Shown: piece after piece, positions 31,601-41,550 of the stretch
Numbering within the stretch: the stretch's first letter is position 1
Layout of the letters: every line of letters begins with the position of its first letter
Assembly: GCA_002786025.1 (NCBI GenBank)
Contig: NHNW01000041.1
Span: 186,001-250,000, forward strand
Direction of reading: 5' to 3'
DNA from: Zasmidium citrigriseum
Taxonomy: Eukaryota; Ascomycota; Dothideomycetes; Mycosphaerellales; Mycosphaerellaceae
Length of the DNA: 64,000 bases
The notes under the pieces: model-generated
Seen by the model: only the letters and a program-made list of their open reading frames with translations
The model's database searches: none
What the model was told of the DNA's origin: nothing
Translations under genes and position numbers: made by a program

Positions 31601-34600
31601 ACATTGTACTTCGGGTGACGTCGAAGATACTCGCGCTGCGACACCTTTCGTTGCTCGGCCGCGCTGACGACCTCTTGTGCCAAACTCCGAGGATCGAGTT
31701 CTTCGTATGGCTTCGTGAGCTCCAATCGAGAGTAGAATGGATTTGGCTCGCGGTTGAAAAAGTGCTTTGAGAACTTCTCCTTGATCCTCTGTGCCCACCC
31801 GGCTGGTTGTTTGATGAGGTTGAGAGTTGATGCAGAGGTGAGGCCCATGGTGCCAGTACGCCTGAGTTCTCCGTCTTCTTCAACCTGCTCGTCAAGGAAG
31901 TCTCGCACAACAGCATCTTTCAACAACATCTCAGTGGCCGCTGATCCAAAGTCCAGAGGGTCTTGGCGCTTCACCATTCCAAATTTGAAGATGGTAGAGA
32001 GCGACAGCGTGCCTCCCGTGTTGCTGCCAAGCTCTTTTCGTTGAAGGAACATCCGCACCTGCTGCATTCGCTTCTGGTCTTCAGAAACGTCGAAGTTCTC
32101 CTGAATGACAGCAATAAACATGTTCAACACGACGAAGTTTGCCAGAATGAACCAGAGGATGAAGAAGACCGCAGCAATCCACGCTGTGCCGTATTGGTAG
32201 TCGAATCGCGAGACGTTGTACAGGACATCCGTCCAGTTCTCCGAAGAAAGCACCTGGTACATGCCGAGGAACGAGTTGAACATGGTCGCAAATGTGGCTT
32301 GGATGTAATTGCCTTGATCATCAAGAATGGGAACTTGGCCACGAAACAGCTGAGCAGCAAATATGGCTCCCAGGAATGTGAGTAGGAACACGAACAAAAT
32401 GAGGTTCAGCACACCAGACACGTGCCGCAAGACCAGCATTATCAGATCGCGGGTCATCTGGACGGCCAGAACCACACGGTAGATTCTGAGGATCTGAAAC
32501 ACGGTGAGCCAAGCATACGGATCACCAGAGTAGCGGATAGGTGGAAGCTGGATGATGGCGGTCATGATAGCCAGGAAGAGATCGAACCAGTTCCGGCGGT
32601 GGTGGCGGAAGTCTCTCCAGTCCGACACGAAGCGAAACACAATCTCAAAGAGCAGTACCACGGTGACGATGAGCTCGGTCCAGCTAATCAGCTCCTTTGT
32701 GAAATTTCCCATGGTGTCCGTTCGTAGGCTTTGAACGACCAGGTCGAAAGTAATGATCACGATCCAGGCCCAGTATGACTTCTCATAGGCGCGTTTGATA
32801 GCGGAAGTACGCTTCTTGGAATCTGGTGATCCTCTCAATCCATCCCTGTCGGCATCATGCTCCTCCGCAGGATCATCATCAGCCATGAAGGCGCTGCTTC
32901 GGCTTTCTTCACGGATGACCTGGAATGAAGAGGTGATGACTGCAATCAGCAGTGATATGAGCCAGAAGGTAAGGAATATGGTGCCGAATGCGAAGTACAG
33001 CGCAGCTGCCAAGTAGTCCGAGTCGGTCAGATAGTACATGATATCCGTGAAGGTGTTCGAAGTCATTATCACGAACACCAGCTCGGCAGACTGGGCAATG
33101 TTGTCGAAGCTGATGGTGTTGTTGAATGGATTGTCTCCTTCAACACAGCGTGATCCCTTCGGACACAGAAAGCCCTTGTGGGAATCAGCGCCGTACGATC
33201 CATCCGCCTTCAACCATGGCATTTCAGTGTCATTGGGATGGATCCAGCCACCGCAAAATTGGAAGCCTCCAGCAGGCGGTGGCTGATTCTGGGTGTAGTT
33301 GTCCGTCGTTGGGATGGCTTCTTCCCCGATCAAAGTGCAAGTTCGTCGCAGACTCGACTTGAAGCTCTGCACACCTATGATGGAGAACAAGAGCCAGAAG
33401 AATCCGATCAAGAAGGCCACATTGAGGAGGGTCGGCGCAGCCCGCTTCAGACTACGGAGGATGACGGACGTGCCGCTTGTGATTCCCAGCAGCCTCAATA
33501 TGCGCAAGCAACTCATCATCCGGAATACGTAGACTTGATACCGATACTCGGCACCTGCAGCCCCGAGCACAAAGCTGATCCAGAAAGACACCACGGCGAC
33601 GAAGTCGAGTCGATTGAAAGAATGCCGTAGGAACGCGCGGTGGGCGAGCCTCTTCTTCTGGGCTTGTCTTGAGCTGCCCGGGACGTCGTCGAAGTTCTGG
33701 GCTGTGAACGAACGTAGGAGAGAGTCTGGTGCAGGGGCGCGAGTCTCGGCGTTGTCGCCTTTGACGCCCCTTTTCGATGGTTTGCGGTGCAGGGTAAACA
33801 TGGCATCTGCCTTTTTCTGGAGCGCCTGCCTTATGCCAATGCTTCGGTCTATTGTACTGTACTCGGTCGGATTGAAGATGAAGCCCGAGACAATGATTTT
33901 GATGATGACTTCCACCGTATAAACGATGAAGATGCCCAGGAGAAGGTAATCAGTCCAGCTATTGCCCCAATCCTTCGGCCGGGGATGCTTGTAAACATCA
34001 GGTGCAGAGTCGACGGCAAGGATGATTGTTTGGATCACGATCAAGACCAAAACAGTGGGTTCCACAAATGGATGCACCAGGAATTCCAGAAGTCCTCTTC
34101 GCACTCTGCTCTCTGGCGAAAAGACGCCAAGAGACTTTCCTTTCAACGGGTTGCGTTCAATCACAGGGAGTGGTGGCAGTTCGGGTTCAACAGCAGCAGA
34201 TGACGGCATTTTCTCGCTAGCAGGCGACCGTGGAGGTGCTGAACCGTCAAAGCCCCCGGGCGGGAGATTCTCAGATGACACTTCTTCAATGCCTGGCTGT
34301 CGCGATGAAGCTCTCCGTGGTGTCGGCCTTTCGACAGGTTCGGATTCGTTACTCAGGTTGACCACACGCTGCGACATCTTGCGAAGCATAGTCCCTGTCC
34401 GGTGCAGAGGAGAATCGCCCAAAGGCGAGAGGGACGACTTTCGCGCCGATGGCGTTCTGTTCAGATCTGAAGAGTTCCTGTTTCCCAGCTCTGCATGTCC
34501 AAGATCGTCACCAAGTCTTGAATTGCTCCTCCCACGAGAGCCTGCTTGTGTGAAACGTACGCTCAGTCCACTCAACGCGGATCCAGCTCTGCTCCGTTGT

Positions 34601-35286
34601 CTATCGTGTCTCTGGCCATCGGGTGTATTGTATGCAGATGTACTCGTTGCTTTTAACCTTGAAGAATCGGTCAACGGTACAGTGTCGTCCTCGTCTGCCA
34701 CCCCAGGGGAGAAGAAGGCGGGCCCGTCATCCAGCTGAACTGACACCATATCATCCCCGCTATTTCTCGTGTTCAACGGCGGCAGACTGTCCAGAGTTGC
34801 TCTCTTTGAGCCATGCGTTGGCTTCGAAGGTGTCTCCTGTACCTCATCGTCTGAATCGTCCGTTGAGCTGTGGCTCGCGTTGAAGCTCAACCCCGCGAAC
34901 CCAATGGCCGCCTGGAATGCGCCTCTATCCGCAACTGGCGACATCGGTGCGGCTTCGTCATCTTCGTCTGGTATTCGCTCGTGCTGTCCAGAAGGCGTCG
35001 TGACGAAGGCGATCGGCGAGAATGGGCTCCCTCGCGGGGGAGGGCTGGGAGACCCATCGTTGTCAACATGCCGTATGGGGGCATACGGCGCATTCGTTCT
35101 GCCGCCTGCACTGGCTCGACCTGCCCTGAACAGCTCCCGGCCCCTGTCACTAAGAGTGCGGCGGTGCGGTTCGTTGCGGTCGAGGTTGCCGGCCCGGTCA
35201 GAAGTGCCATCGTTGTTGAGGTCTTGAAGCGGGATGGCACTATCGGCGGTATGGGCGCGGCGATGGACGGAGTCGTCCGACGACAT
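28612..35286 (-). CDS. CCH1: CCH1, voltage-gated calcium channel alpha subunit
   Basis: One uninterrupted 2,224-residue ORF. A long Ser/Arg/Pro-rich cytosolic N-terminus (about 400 residues) precedes four six-helix repeats, then a C-terminal region with a degenerate EF-hand-like loop (YDPEGTGYISKEVF) and a Ser/Ala-rich tail. S4 voltage-sensor helices are clear in repeats I-III (SCLRILRLLGI; FQILRIYRVVLAVQM; FKALRALRLLNV) and charge-poor in repeat IV. Pore loops read TSNTFTD (Asn744), SSENWTD (Glu1016), SQEGWVD (Glu1495) and GEQWNE (Glu1784), an N/E/E/E filter rather than E/E/E/E. In yeast, Cch1 with Mid1 forms the plasma-membrane high-affinity calcium influx channel feeding calmodulin/calcineurin signalling during stress and mating. 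The absence of introns over 6.7 kb contrasts with its neighbours. Divergent from the racemase-like gene. Confidence 0.95.
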   Translation of the reverse strand: MSSDDSVHRRAHTADSAIPLQDLNNDGTSDRAGNLDRNEPHRRTLSDRGRELFRAGRASAGGRTNAPYAPIRHVDNDGSPSPPPRGSPFSPIAFVTTPSGQHERIPDEDDEAAPMSPVADRGAFQAAIGFAGLSFNASHSSTDDSDDEVQETPSKPTHGSKRATLDSLPPLNTRNSGDDMVSVQLDDGPAFFSPGVADEDDTVPLTDSSRLKATSTSAYNTPDGQRHDRQRSRAGSALSGLSVRFTQAGSRGRSNSRLGDDLGHAELGNRNSSDLNRTPSARKSSLSPLGDSPLHRTGTMLRKMSQRVVNLSNESEPVERPTPRRASSRQPGIEEVSSENLPPGGFDGSAPPRSPASEKMPSSAAVEPELPPLPVIERNPLKGKSLGVFSPESRVRRGLLEFLVHPFVEPTVLVLIVIQTIILAVDSAPDVYKHPRPKDWGNSWTDYLLLGIFIVYTVEVIIKIIVSGFIFNPTEYSTIDRSIGIRQALQKKADAMFTLHRKPSKRGVKGDNAETRAPAPDSLLRSFTAQNFDDVPGSSRQAQKKRLAHRAFLRHSFNRLDFVAVVSFWISFVLGAAGAEYRYQVYVFRMMSCLRILRLLGITSGTSVILRSLKRAAPTLLNVAFLIGFFWLLFSIIGVQSFKSSLRRTCTLIGEEAIPTTDNYTQNQPPPAGGFQFCGGWIHPNDTEMPWLKADGSYGADSHKGFLCPKGSRCVEGDNPFNNTISFDNIAQSAELVFVIMTSNTFTDIMYYLTDSDYLAAALYFAFGTIFLTFWLISLLIAVITSSFQVIREESRSSAFMADDDPAEEHDADRDGLRGSPDSKKRTSAIKRAYEKSYWAWIVIITFDLVVQSLRTDTMGNFTKELISWTELIVTVVLLFEIVFRFVSDWRDFRHHRRNWFDLFLAIMTAIIQLPPIRYSGDPYAWLTVFQILRIYRVVLAVQMTRDLIMLVLRHVSGVLNLILFVFLLTFLGAIFAAQLFRGQVPILDDQGNYIQATFATMFNSFLGMYQVLSSENWTDVLYNVSRFDYQYGTAWIAAVFFILWFILANFVVLNMFIAVIQENFDVSEDQKRMQQVRMFLQRKELGSNTGGTLSLSTIFKFGMVKRQDPLDFGSAATEMLLKDAVVRDFLDEQVEEDGELRRTGTMGLTSASTLNLIKQPAGWAQRIKEKFSKHFFNREPNPFYSRLELTKPYEELDPRSLAQEVVSAAEQRKVSQREYLRRHPKYNVSLYIFRPDNPIRKFCMRIVGPGRGTRIQGVQPNPTIWYSFSAFIYLAIVGMVLLACVTTPLFQLEYFKEHPAASDRYNWFVFTDIGFATLFTVEALIKVIADGFFWAPNAYFRSSWGFIDGIVLVTLWVNVITSLYDPGSGSRAVGAFKALRALRLLNVSDSARDTFHSVIVLGGWKVLSAAFVSLSLLIPFAIYGLNLFAGKMAWCNDWQQYDIHNLTDCVGESVYSPLGFDMLAPRRVANVNYAFDFDSFGDALFILFQVVSQEGWVDLMWSAQSITGVFTQPAWFSQQGNAVYFIVFNLLGAVFVLTLFVSVFMRNYTEQTGVAFLTSEQRSWLELRKLLRQVAPSKRPNRQKRRQTWQEWCYRWATAKKGRWQRTITGILIAHVILLCLEWYPEPWAWAVTRSFIFFIFTLFYIANVFIRIVGLSWTRYRKSAWDVYGMIVIAISFVTSILLFGNLGNTVYAQTHKLFLVAVALLLIPRNNQLDQLFKTAAASFSAIANLLATWFVLFLVYAIAFTQTFGLTRFGANESDNINFRTVPKALILLFRMSVGEQWNEIMLDYANIEPPYCTLSDHYYDGDCGSKQWAYALFVSWNLISMYIFVNLFISLIYESFSYVYQKSSGLSIISREEIRRYKQAWAEYDPEGTGYISKEVFPRFLGELSGIFEMRIYDGDFTISSLIEDCRVGPRRASQLPVDGESSSPEIDIGKLNRRLAELPVDEIRRRRARMNTFYEEVLVSADPDRGIAFNALLMILAHYKIINDNKSLKLEEFLRRRARLQRVEEAVNRDIVKGFFDTLYWSRWFRRIRDAKKDARMTAIPSFGVPEIFVQDEGGDDVTQARKFDVPAVSVTPVDFDPSDTAESLPRAGASGTDAGSSAAGMRNRSSSIQLSPSASPLSSPTRAGFNLSSHRPSPSASSIQPDWHFAAAMEGANRQSPPGSPGLSDTDATAARSRANSAVSQHEMMGLFADSSWGQSMRRSITTKRSSDRKPSS

Positions 35287-35796
35287 GGAGTCAGCGCTCC
35301 TCGCGTGTGGTCTCCGCCCTCACTGACATCTGGTATATGCGTGTGGAGGCTCTCGTGCTGGAGATATCGCAAACAATCGCTTGCGCCAGTCGTGGAACGG
35401 ATTGAAGAGACACGGCGTTCTGCTCGAGCGAGGCGGCGTTCTGGGCGTCTGGTGCAACGATGTACGGGTGGAAGCGAGCGAGCGGTGGTGTTCGGAAGCT
35501 GTACAGAGGCAATGGATGGGCGTAGGGAGGTGGAATCACTTTGACGCGTCGTTGGTGGTGCTGAGGATGCCGACTGCTCTCAGCGAACGAACAATCGCTC
35601 GCCAGGGTACGTGGGTACGTACCACCGCCCCGGCACATGCACGCCAAACGGTCGGTGGTCCGAGCCGCCGCTACCTGCTTTCTAGCGTGCTTCTGACTCC
35701 TCATTTAGACCTGCTCTCGTGTTTCCACCAACGACATCAGTGCTACGAACCACTACCCAACATCGACATCTCATAGTCAGAGCCCGAAGCGAGAAA
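35287..35796. promoter_or_regulatory. Divergent promoter, CCH1 and racemase-like gene
   Basis: 510 nt between divergent start codons. Open frames here are Arg-rich shadows of the CCH1 start region. No other feature is supported. Confidence 0.45.
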
Positions 35797-36600
35797 ATGA
35801 CAGCCATGGACGCCAACTACGACCGCTCCATCCTGATCATCAACCCAAACACTACCCAGGCCATGACCGATGCCTTGAAATTACTAGTGAAAGGACTGAA
35901 GTACAGGACAGTACGCACATGGGAGCAATTTCTCGCATCTCACAAAGGCTAAGTCGTCAACTACTAGACTCACTTTGAGTATTTCACAGCACCGAGCGGC
36001 GTCCCATCCATCAACAACGAAGACGATGCGGCTGTGTCGGCGGAACACTGTCTTCCGGTCCTCAAGCAGAAGCTGAATGACTTTGATGCCTTCCTTGTCT
36101 GCTGCTACTCCCAGCATCCGCTCGTTCCTGAGCTTCGCAATGAGCTGGCGAAGGCAGGGCTCTTCAAGCCAGTCACGGGAATTTTCGAATCATCCGTGTC
36201 TACCTGCCTGCAAAGCTTGAACAACTACGATAGCTTCGGCATTGTTTCGACTGGCTCACAGTGGCAGGAGATCCTTGGCGAAGCTGTCACAGACTTCTTT
36301 GGCACTGAGAAGCCGGAACGATATGCAGGGACCGAGACCACTGGACTGAATGCTGACCAACTGCACACTGCACCAAAGGAAGAAGTCGATCGCCGCATGA
36401 AAGATGCTACCAAGAAATTGCTCTCCAATGGCGCCAAAGCCATTTGTCTGGGATGCGCAGGCATGGCTGGACTGGATCAAACTGTCAGAGAAGCATGCGT
36501 TGAAGCGCTTGGCGAGCAGATGGGCAAGAGGGTGAGAATTGTAGATGGAGTCGTGGCGGGTGTCATCTTCCTTGAGGGTACTTTGAGGGCTGGCATTTGA
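35797..36600 (+). CDS. Asp/Glu/hydantoin racemase family protein (DCG1-like)
   Basis: Exons are 35797-35910 and 35968-36600 (57-nt intron), giving 248 residues. The N-terminus ILIINPNTTQAMTDAL and, after the splice, THFEYFTAPSGVPSINNEDD are family hallmarks. The two catalytic cysteines of the racemase fold are present: Cys84 in CYSQHP and Cys201 in LGCAGM. The family interconverts stereoisomers of amino acids or hydantoins by proton abstraction on opposite faces; yeast Dcg1 lies in the allantoin/nitrogen-regulated set. The actual substrate is unknown. A second in-frame ATG (codon 4) could be used. The stop codon lies only 40 nt from the stop of the convergent EthD-like gene, so the 3' UTRs must overlap. 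Confidence 0.87.
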
Positions 36601-36640
36601 CCCAACAATCAGTTGTCATTACGAGCGTTGAGCTTCTTCC

Positions 36641-37333
36641 CTAGAGATTCATCTCAGTCTGGCCTTGCGCTTGGATCAAAACAAAAACGTCTCGATCGAA
36701 AATCTTCGCCTCTCCAACAATCTTCTTGCTCCACTCCGTCGACGTCACTTGCTTGATCTGTTCAGATGGCAAGTCCTCCGGCTTACACGCATACTCATGC
36801 AAAGCAAGATATCTTGGTTCCTGACCGTCCATGTTCTTGTATCGCGTGCATCTTCGATACCCTCGGCACATACCCAGCATGTCGAGATGCTGCTTCCTGT
36901 ACCATTCATCGAAATCGGTCTCATCACCCGGCTCCATTGCCACACAGACTATTGTCTGCCCTCTCTCTTTGCCGCTTCTGCCTTCTTGCTGATACGCCTC
37001 ATAAGTTTGGATCTTTTCGAACCGTCGGATGTCAAAATTGATGTAGTTGTAAATGTCGTCTCCATCGAATGTCTTGCTGTGGCGAGTATCTTGAATGAGC
37101 TTTATCGCCGCTTCCGACCCAGTCATGGCAGCGTCTTCCACAGGATATAGGGCCAAGTACGGCTTCTTTGACTCTGCATTCGTATTCCTATATCGAAGGG
37201 CGAGTTTTGTCAGGCCAGAGGCGAGAACATCGGGCAGGTGTTCGTCGTTGTAGAACTTGTTGTATTTCTCATCGCTGGTCTTCGTCGGGTCGAGCACACT
37301 AGACACCACAAAGGTGAGGCCGGGAGTCGCCAT
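36641..37333 (-). CDS. EthD-like / dimeric alpha-beta barrel protein
   Basis: 230 residues in one exon from the ATG at 37333 (MATPGLTFVVSSVLDPTKTS). The frame is open a further 68 codons upstream, but that part (Cys/Arg/His-rich) looks non-coding. Two ferredoxin-like halves are visible: KYNKFYNDEHLPDVLASGLT near the N-terminus and DEWYRKQHLDMLGMCRGYRR in the second half. The F/W-Y-x-x-x-H-L-D/P pattern is typical of EthD and related small barrel proteins, found beside ring-cleavage and polyketide enzymes. No catalytic role can be assigned. No signal peptide, so probably cytosolic. Tail to tail with the racemase-like gene. Confidence 0.8.
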   Translation of the reverse strand: MATPGLTFVVSSVLDPTKTSDEKYNKFYNDEHLPDVLASGLTKLALRYRNTNAESKKPYLALYPVEDAAMTGSEAAIKLIQDTRHSKTFDGDDIYNYINFDIRRFEKIQTYEAYQQEGRSGKERGQTIVCVAMEPGDETDFDEWYRKQHLDMLGMCRGYRRCTRYKNMDGQEPRYLALHEYACKPEDLPSEQIKQVTSTEWSKKIVGEAKIFDRDVFVLIQAQGQTEMNL

Positions 37334-38066
37334 AATGAAGCAAGGCAGCAATATCCGAGACAGAGTGTGAGGAGCAGACTGCAGTGCTGATCGTAGGTGC
37401 TCCCTTGGACACTTTATGTACCTGCACGAGAGGATGTAGCTCCGCTCCACCTCAGCAGCTCGCTTCTGGTGATGACCAATAAGGGACTTCGGCGACAGCG
37501 GCCAACGATTGTTTGGGCAGCTTTCGTTGCCATACAAGGCATCCTCAGCGCATGGTGTCTATCATGGCGACTTTGCTCTAAGGTCGTCTACAGAGGTCTT
37601 TAGCACGGGCTGCCGAGATTCACCTGAGAAATGGCCGATCGACAGATACATTGTATGGACGAACGTGTTCCTTTGCTGTATATTAGTAGCAGAGAGCGTT
37701 GGCCGTGTTTTCATTGTCACGCTGGCGGAGAAGTTCAGTGCAGTCAATTGTTGTTGTGGTGGCATTCACTTGCCCAAGCCCGCGGTCCATCCGCAGATTT
37801 TAGAGTTTCGGCTGACGATCCGACAGGGATCAGAGCCCTGAGCGGACGCTCCCGCGATTTCGCGTCAATCTTCAGAAGGAACGATCCTCGTCCACTTCAC
37901 AAGTTCACACACGACCGACAGACGTGCCCGACCGCCACCAACGCGCAGAACCCCGACAGCTCGACGTCGACATATTTCACACCATCGCGACGACCGAACA
38001 CGCGCCTTGCCATACGAACACTGCAAACGCTGCCAGGTGCCTGGACTCCTGGCGAGCGCATCCACC
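37334..38066. promoter_or_regulatory. Divergent promoter, EthD-like and PHD-finger genes
   Basis: 733 nt between divergent starts. No supported gene. The stretch before the PHD gene ends in the favourable start context CATCCACC. Confidence 0.4.
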
Positions 38067-41000
38067 ATGCCGCGTTACAAGCGGACCCGCGACGAGGCCG
38101 AGCTGGACCTGGGCGTCGACGTCGAGCCAGAGATGCCCGCCGAGCAGCAAGAGACATTGACAACTCTGCGCAACATGTGGGAATTTGCCAGTCTCATGCA
38201 GTACATATTCCTCTTCGGCCAGGTCGTCAAGATCGACGAGGACTTCGACATCGAGGTAGGTAGACACCCCCGAAAGGCCGCATCAGGCTGTACATACATA
38301 TTGGACGTGATTTCGAGATGGATACTGATGGATGCGCGATGGTAGGACCTTGAGGCAGAGTGCCTGAAACCCACAGCCTCAGACAAACTGGCACACATCG
38401 GCCTGCAGCTCCTAAAATACGTCTCATCGCATCGAGGCCTGACGTAAGTCGCACTGAGTATAATCCTTCTCGATGAATGTGCTAATATACGGTAGACCTG
38501 AAATCTTCGATGAGTATACGCGCCGCCAGTACCTCGCCAAGGCTCCTCAGCGGAATCCGTTTGGCGAAGATGAAGAGCCCACCAAGTTCAACGACATGGA
38601 CGTTTTCACGCGCATCAAGATTCTCCAACAACTGAGCACATGGACATTCGGCAATGCAGAACGAATTAGAGGCATGATGCCACAGGACGAGGACCATCTC
38701 AACTGGCGCATGGAACCCCTTGGCTGGGACAAGGAGGACAGGTCCTACTTTGTGCTTGACGACAACCGACTTTACCGCCGCACTGACGAGCCACCGCCGG
38801 CCTCCTTACCAAAGCCCAAAGCGAAGCCGAAGAGCAAGGCTAAACCAGCGAAGAGTAGAACGAGGGGAACTCGTGCCAGCAAGCGTAGAAAGATTGAGGA
38901 CACTGAGGATGAGGAGCCGGAAGAGCAAGTAGAAGATGCTGATGAGACCATGGCGGATGATGATACGATGGCAAACGGCGAGAACGGTCATGTGGAAGAA
39001 GAAGAGCCAGGCTTTGGCTTCACTAGCAAGACCTGGGAATGCATTGCCATAACCCTGGAGGACTACCAGGATTTCATGGCGAGCATATTCCGGTCTCGAG
39101 ATGCAAACGAGAAGCAGCTGCGTTCGCGGATTGAAGAGGACGTGTTGCCTATCATTGAGAAGCGTGCTGAGGCTATTCGGCAGAAGCAGCTCAAGAAAGT
39201 GCGCGAGCTGGAGAATTTGCAGAAGATGGCAACGGCAAAGCGCTCGAGCAGACTTGCTGGCAAGGCTGAGAAGGAGAAACAGGAGCGTGAGGAGCGTGAG
39301 GCTGAAGAGAAGAGGCAGCGTGAGCTCAAGATGGCCCACGAGGAGCAAGAGAGACAGAGGCGGATAGAAGAGGTAAGTCGGAGAGCGGTCTTGGCGGTTG
39401 AATGGATGTTGACATGTACTAGGGCCACGAGTCGCGCCGACTCACTCGAGAGCAACGTGTCCGTGAGCGCGAAGCCAAGCGCATCTTGCACGAGGAAGAA
39501 CTGGCCAAGCTGGAGGACGAAGCAGAGCGAGCTGAGTCACAGGGTGTCGATGACGCCGCTGAAGCAAAGCGTGCATCAGAGCGCCAACGCAAGACTCAGA
39601 AAGAGCAGCACAAGAAAGAACTCGAGAAGCTGGCCGAGGACGAAGGCAACTGGTACTTCGACTGCTCGGTCTGCGGCAAGCATGGCGAGAACATGGACGA
39701 TGGTACTCACAGCATCGCCTGTGATAGGTGCAACGTTTGGCAACATAGCAAGTGCCACGGCTTCTCACCAAAACAGGCCGAGAGCGACGGCTTCACATTC
39801 GTCTGCGGCACGTGCAAGCGCAAGGAGGAAGACGCAAAGAAGCCCAAGATCCCACCTCTCAAGCTGCACAACCGAGGAAGTGGCAGTCCTGAGTCGACAA
39901 AGGTTTCAAGTCGTCCAACGACAGCGAACAGTCAACCCTCGAAACGAGTTCCTGATCACGTCGCCCGACAGCTCAACGACCTTGCATCACAACATTCACG
40001 ACCAAGTCCTGGGCCTTTTGGGCAACTCACGAACGGACCCAGCTTGTCTCCACATGGCCAGGCTCAAGGACCACCAGGCTATCGATATCCCCCAGTCAGC
40101 AACTTTGCCCCTCAAGGACCGCAGCAGCCATGGCAAGGCAGCCCGCTACCTCCTCCAGGACACCACCAGGCGCCCGGATATGCTGGTGGTGCGCCTCCTA
40201 TGGCCAATGGCTATGCTCCTCCTCATCACCAGCAACAGCACCATTACACACATCATTCCGCGGTTGCGTCGTCTGGTGGTCACCCAGGTTACTACCAGCA
40301 GCAATACGCCCCTCCGCCGAACGGATACAGCCCGAGAGCTCCTGCTGGCATGTATCCCCAACAAACTCATCCGCAGCACTATTATCAACCACCGCAAACT
40401 CAATATCCCCCACACCATGGATCTGAGCAACGAATGCAGAGACCTGGATCGGCGCAGCTGATGAACGGCTTCCAATCGCCGGCAAAGGCTCCTGCAAAGC
40501 CAACGTCCTCGTCCCCACCTCCACAGCGGACGCAGTCGCACGGTGCACAAGGAACGCCTCCAGGGCAGTCCCAGCATCAACCCCAGCAACATGGCCAGCA
40601 TCTTCAGCAGAGCCCCAGGACCAATCTCCCGCCGCCTGACTCACAACAGCGAGGTCCAATCCAATCGCCAGTGAAGTCATCACCCGCGCATCCAAATCAG
40701 CCACCTCCAACAACCAATCTACAGCAATTTTCTCCCCCTCGTGCGGTTCAAACACCACAGGGCCCCAATCAGCCTGGCGCCAACGGATATTCGAGCAGTC
40801 AAACGGGTTACCCAGCCAGTCAACTACGAACTCCTCAGCAAATGCCAGGCCAAAACGGCCCAATCGATGCGACCAATGCGAACAAAGTAGCTGCGGATGG
40901 GATGAGCGGACCCTGGCCAGAGGGCTCCAGCGCCATCCCACAGAAGCATCAGAGTCCTGCACCGCCAGCATCGGCTCATCACCTTGGCGAGAAGAGAGTC

Positions 41001-41213
41001 TTTCCTCCCGAGACTCCGCTGATTCCAAGCCCACAGCAGCAAGCAGTCGCTGCGACGGGCAGCATACCTGTCAAGAAGCTGCCAGAAGAAGGCCCACAAG
41101 ACGCCAAGCCTGAGATCATGAACGGCATACCGCCACGCCCACCCTCTCATCCGGAGATGGACAAGCAGGCGCCGCCGCAATTACCTCCTATCCAGGCACC
41201 TCCGCAGCAGTAG
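38067..41213 (+). CDS. PHD-finger chromatin protein with N-terminal WHIM/DDT-like region
   Basis: Exons are 38067-38255, 38346-38443, 38496-39372 and 39423-41213, giving 984 residues. The N-terminal 200 residues (LRNMWEFASLMQYIFLFGQV; LEAECLKPTASDKLAHIGLQ; LGWDKEDRSYFVLDDNRLYR) resemble the DDT/WHIM modules of ISWI partners such as RSF1. A basic Lys/Pro/Arg stretch and a long charged coiled coil (about 310-460) follow, then one PHD finger at about 465-515 with the Cys4-His-Cys3 order (CSVCGKHGENMDDG, CDRCNVWQHSKC, FVCGTCKRK). The last 450 residues are Gln/Pro/Ser-rich and disordered. PHD fingers read histone H3 tails; a nuclear remodelling or transcription role is inferred. The WHIM-PHD layout resembles RSF1, but orthology is not proven. 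Confidence 0.85.
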
Positions 41214-41550
41214 GGTGCTCGCAGGTGTGACTGTGTGGATGAGAAGCATTGCGGACATGACTTGTTTTCCTTTCGCAGGCAGTCTCAGCCCTGGTTCCTT
41301 GGCCCATGATGATGAGGCGTCTTGAGAAGGTTGCGTAGAAGGCTCTCTTGGGGAACTCGAACAGCGAGCGCTAGATGCATCGGTTGAGATAAGCTTTGGG
41401 TATGGATGGCATGGAACAGGAATGTTGGCTGTTTACGACACGCCAGTGCTAGATGTGAGACGATGATTGAAGAATACCAATATTCTCTCGAACGTGTGGC
41501 ACATGCTTCGTAAATCATTCTCTATATGCTCTGGCATTGAATTCATCTGT
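41214..41550. other. Convergent intergenic, PHD gene and amino-acid permease
   Basis: 337 nt between convergent stop codons; 3' UTRs of both genes are expected. No gene or repeat recognised. Confidence 0.4.

Noticed and set aside
34022..35544. Plus-strand ORFs up to 238 codons opposite the CCH1 N-terminus
   Set aside because: Shadows of the Ser/Arg-rich channel N-terminus; the composition mirrors it.
36641..37537. N-terminal 68-codon extension of the EthD-like protein
   Set aside because: The extension is Cys/Arg/His-rich and unlike the conserved start; MATPGLTFVV is the better initiation.
38473..40461. Single 662-codon frame through the PHD gene
   Set aside because: It reads through intron 3 into the wrong frame. 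The spliced version restores the PHD finger and the Gln/Pro-rich tail.
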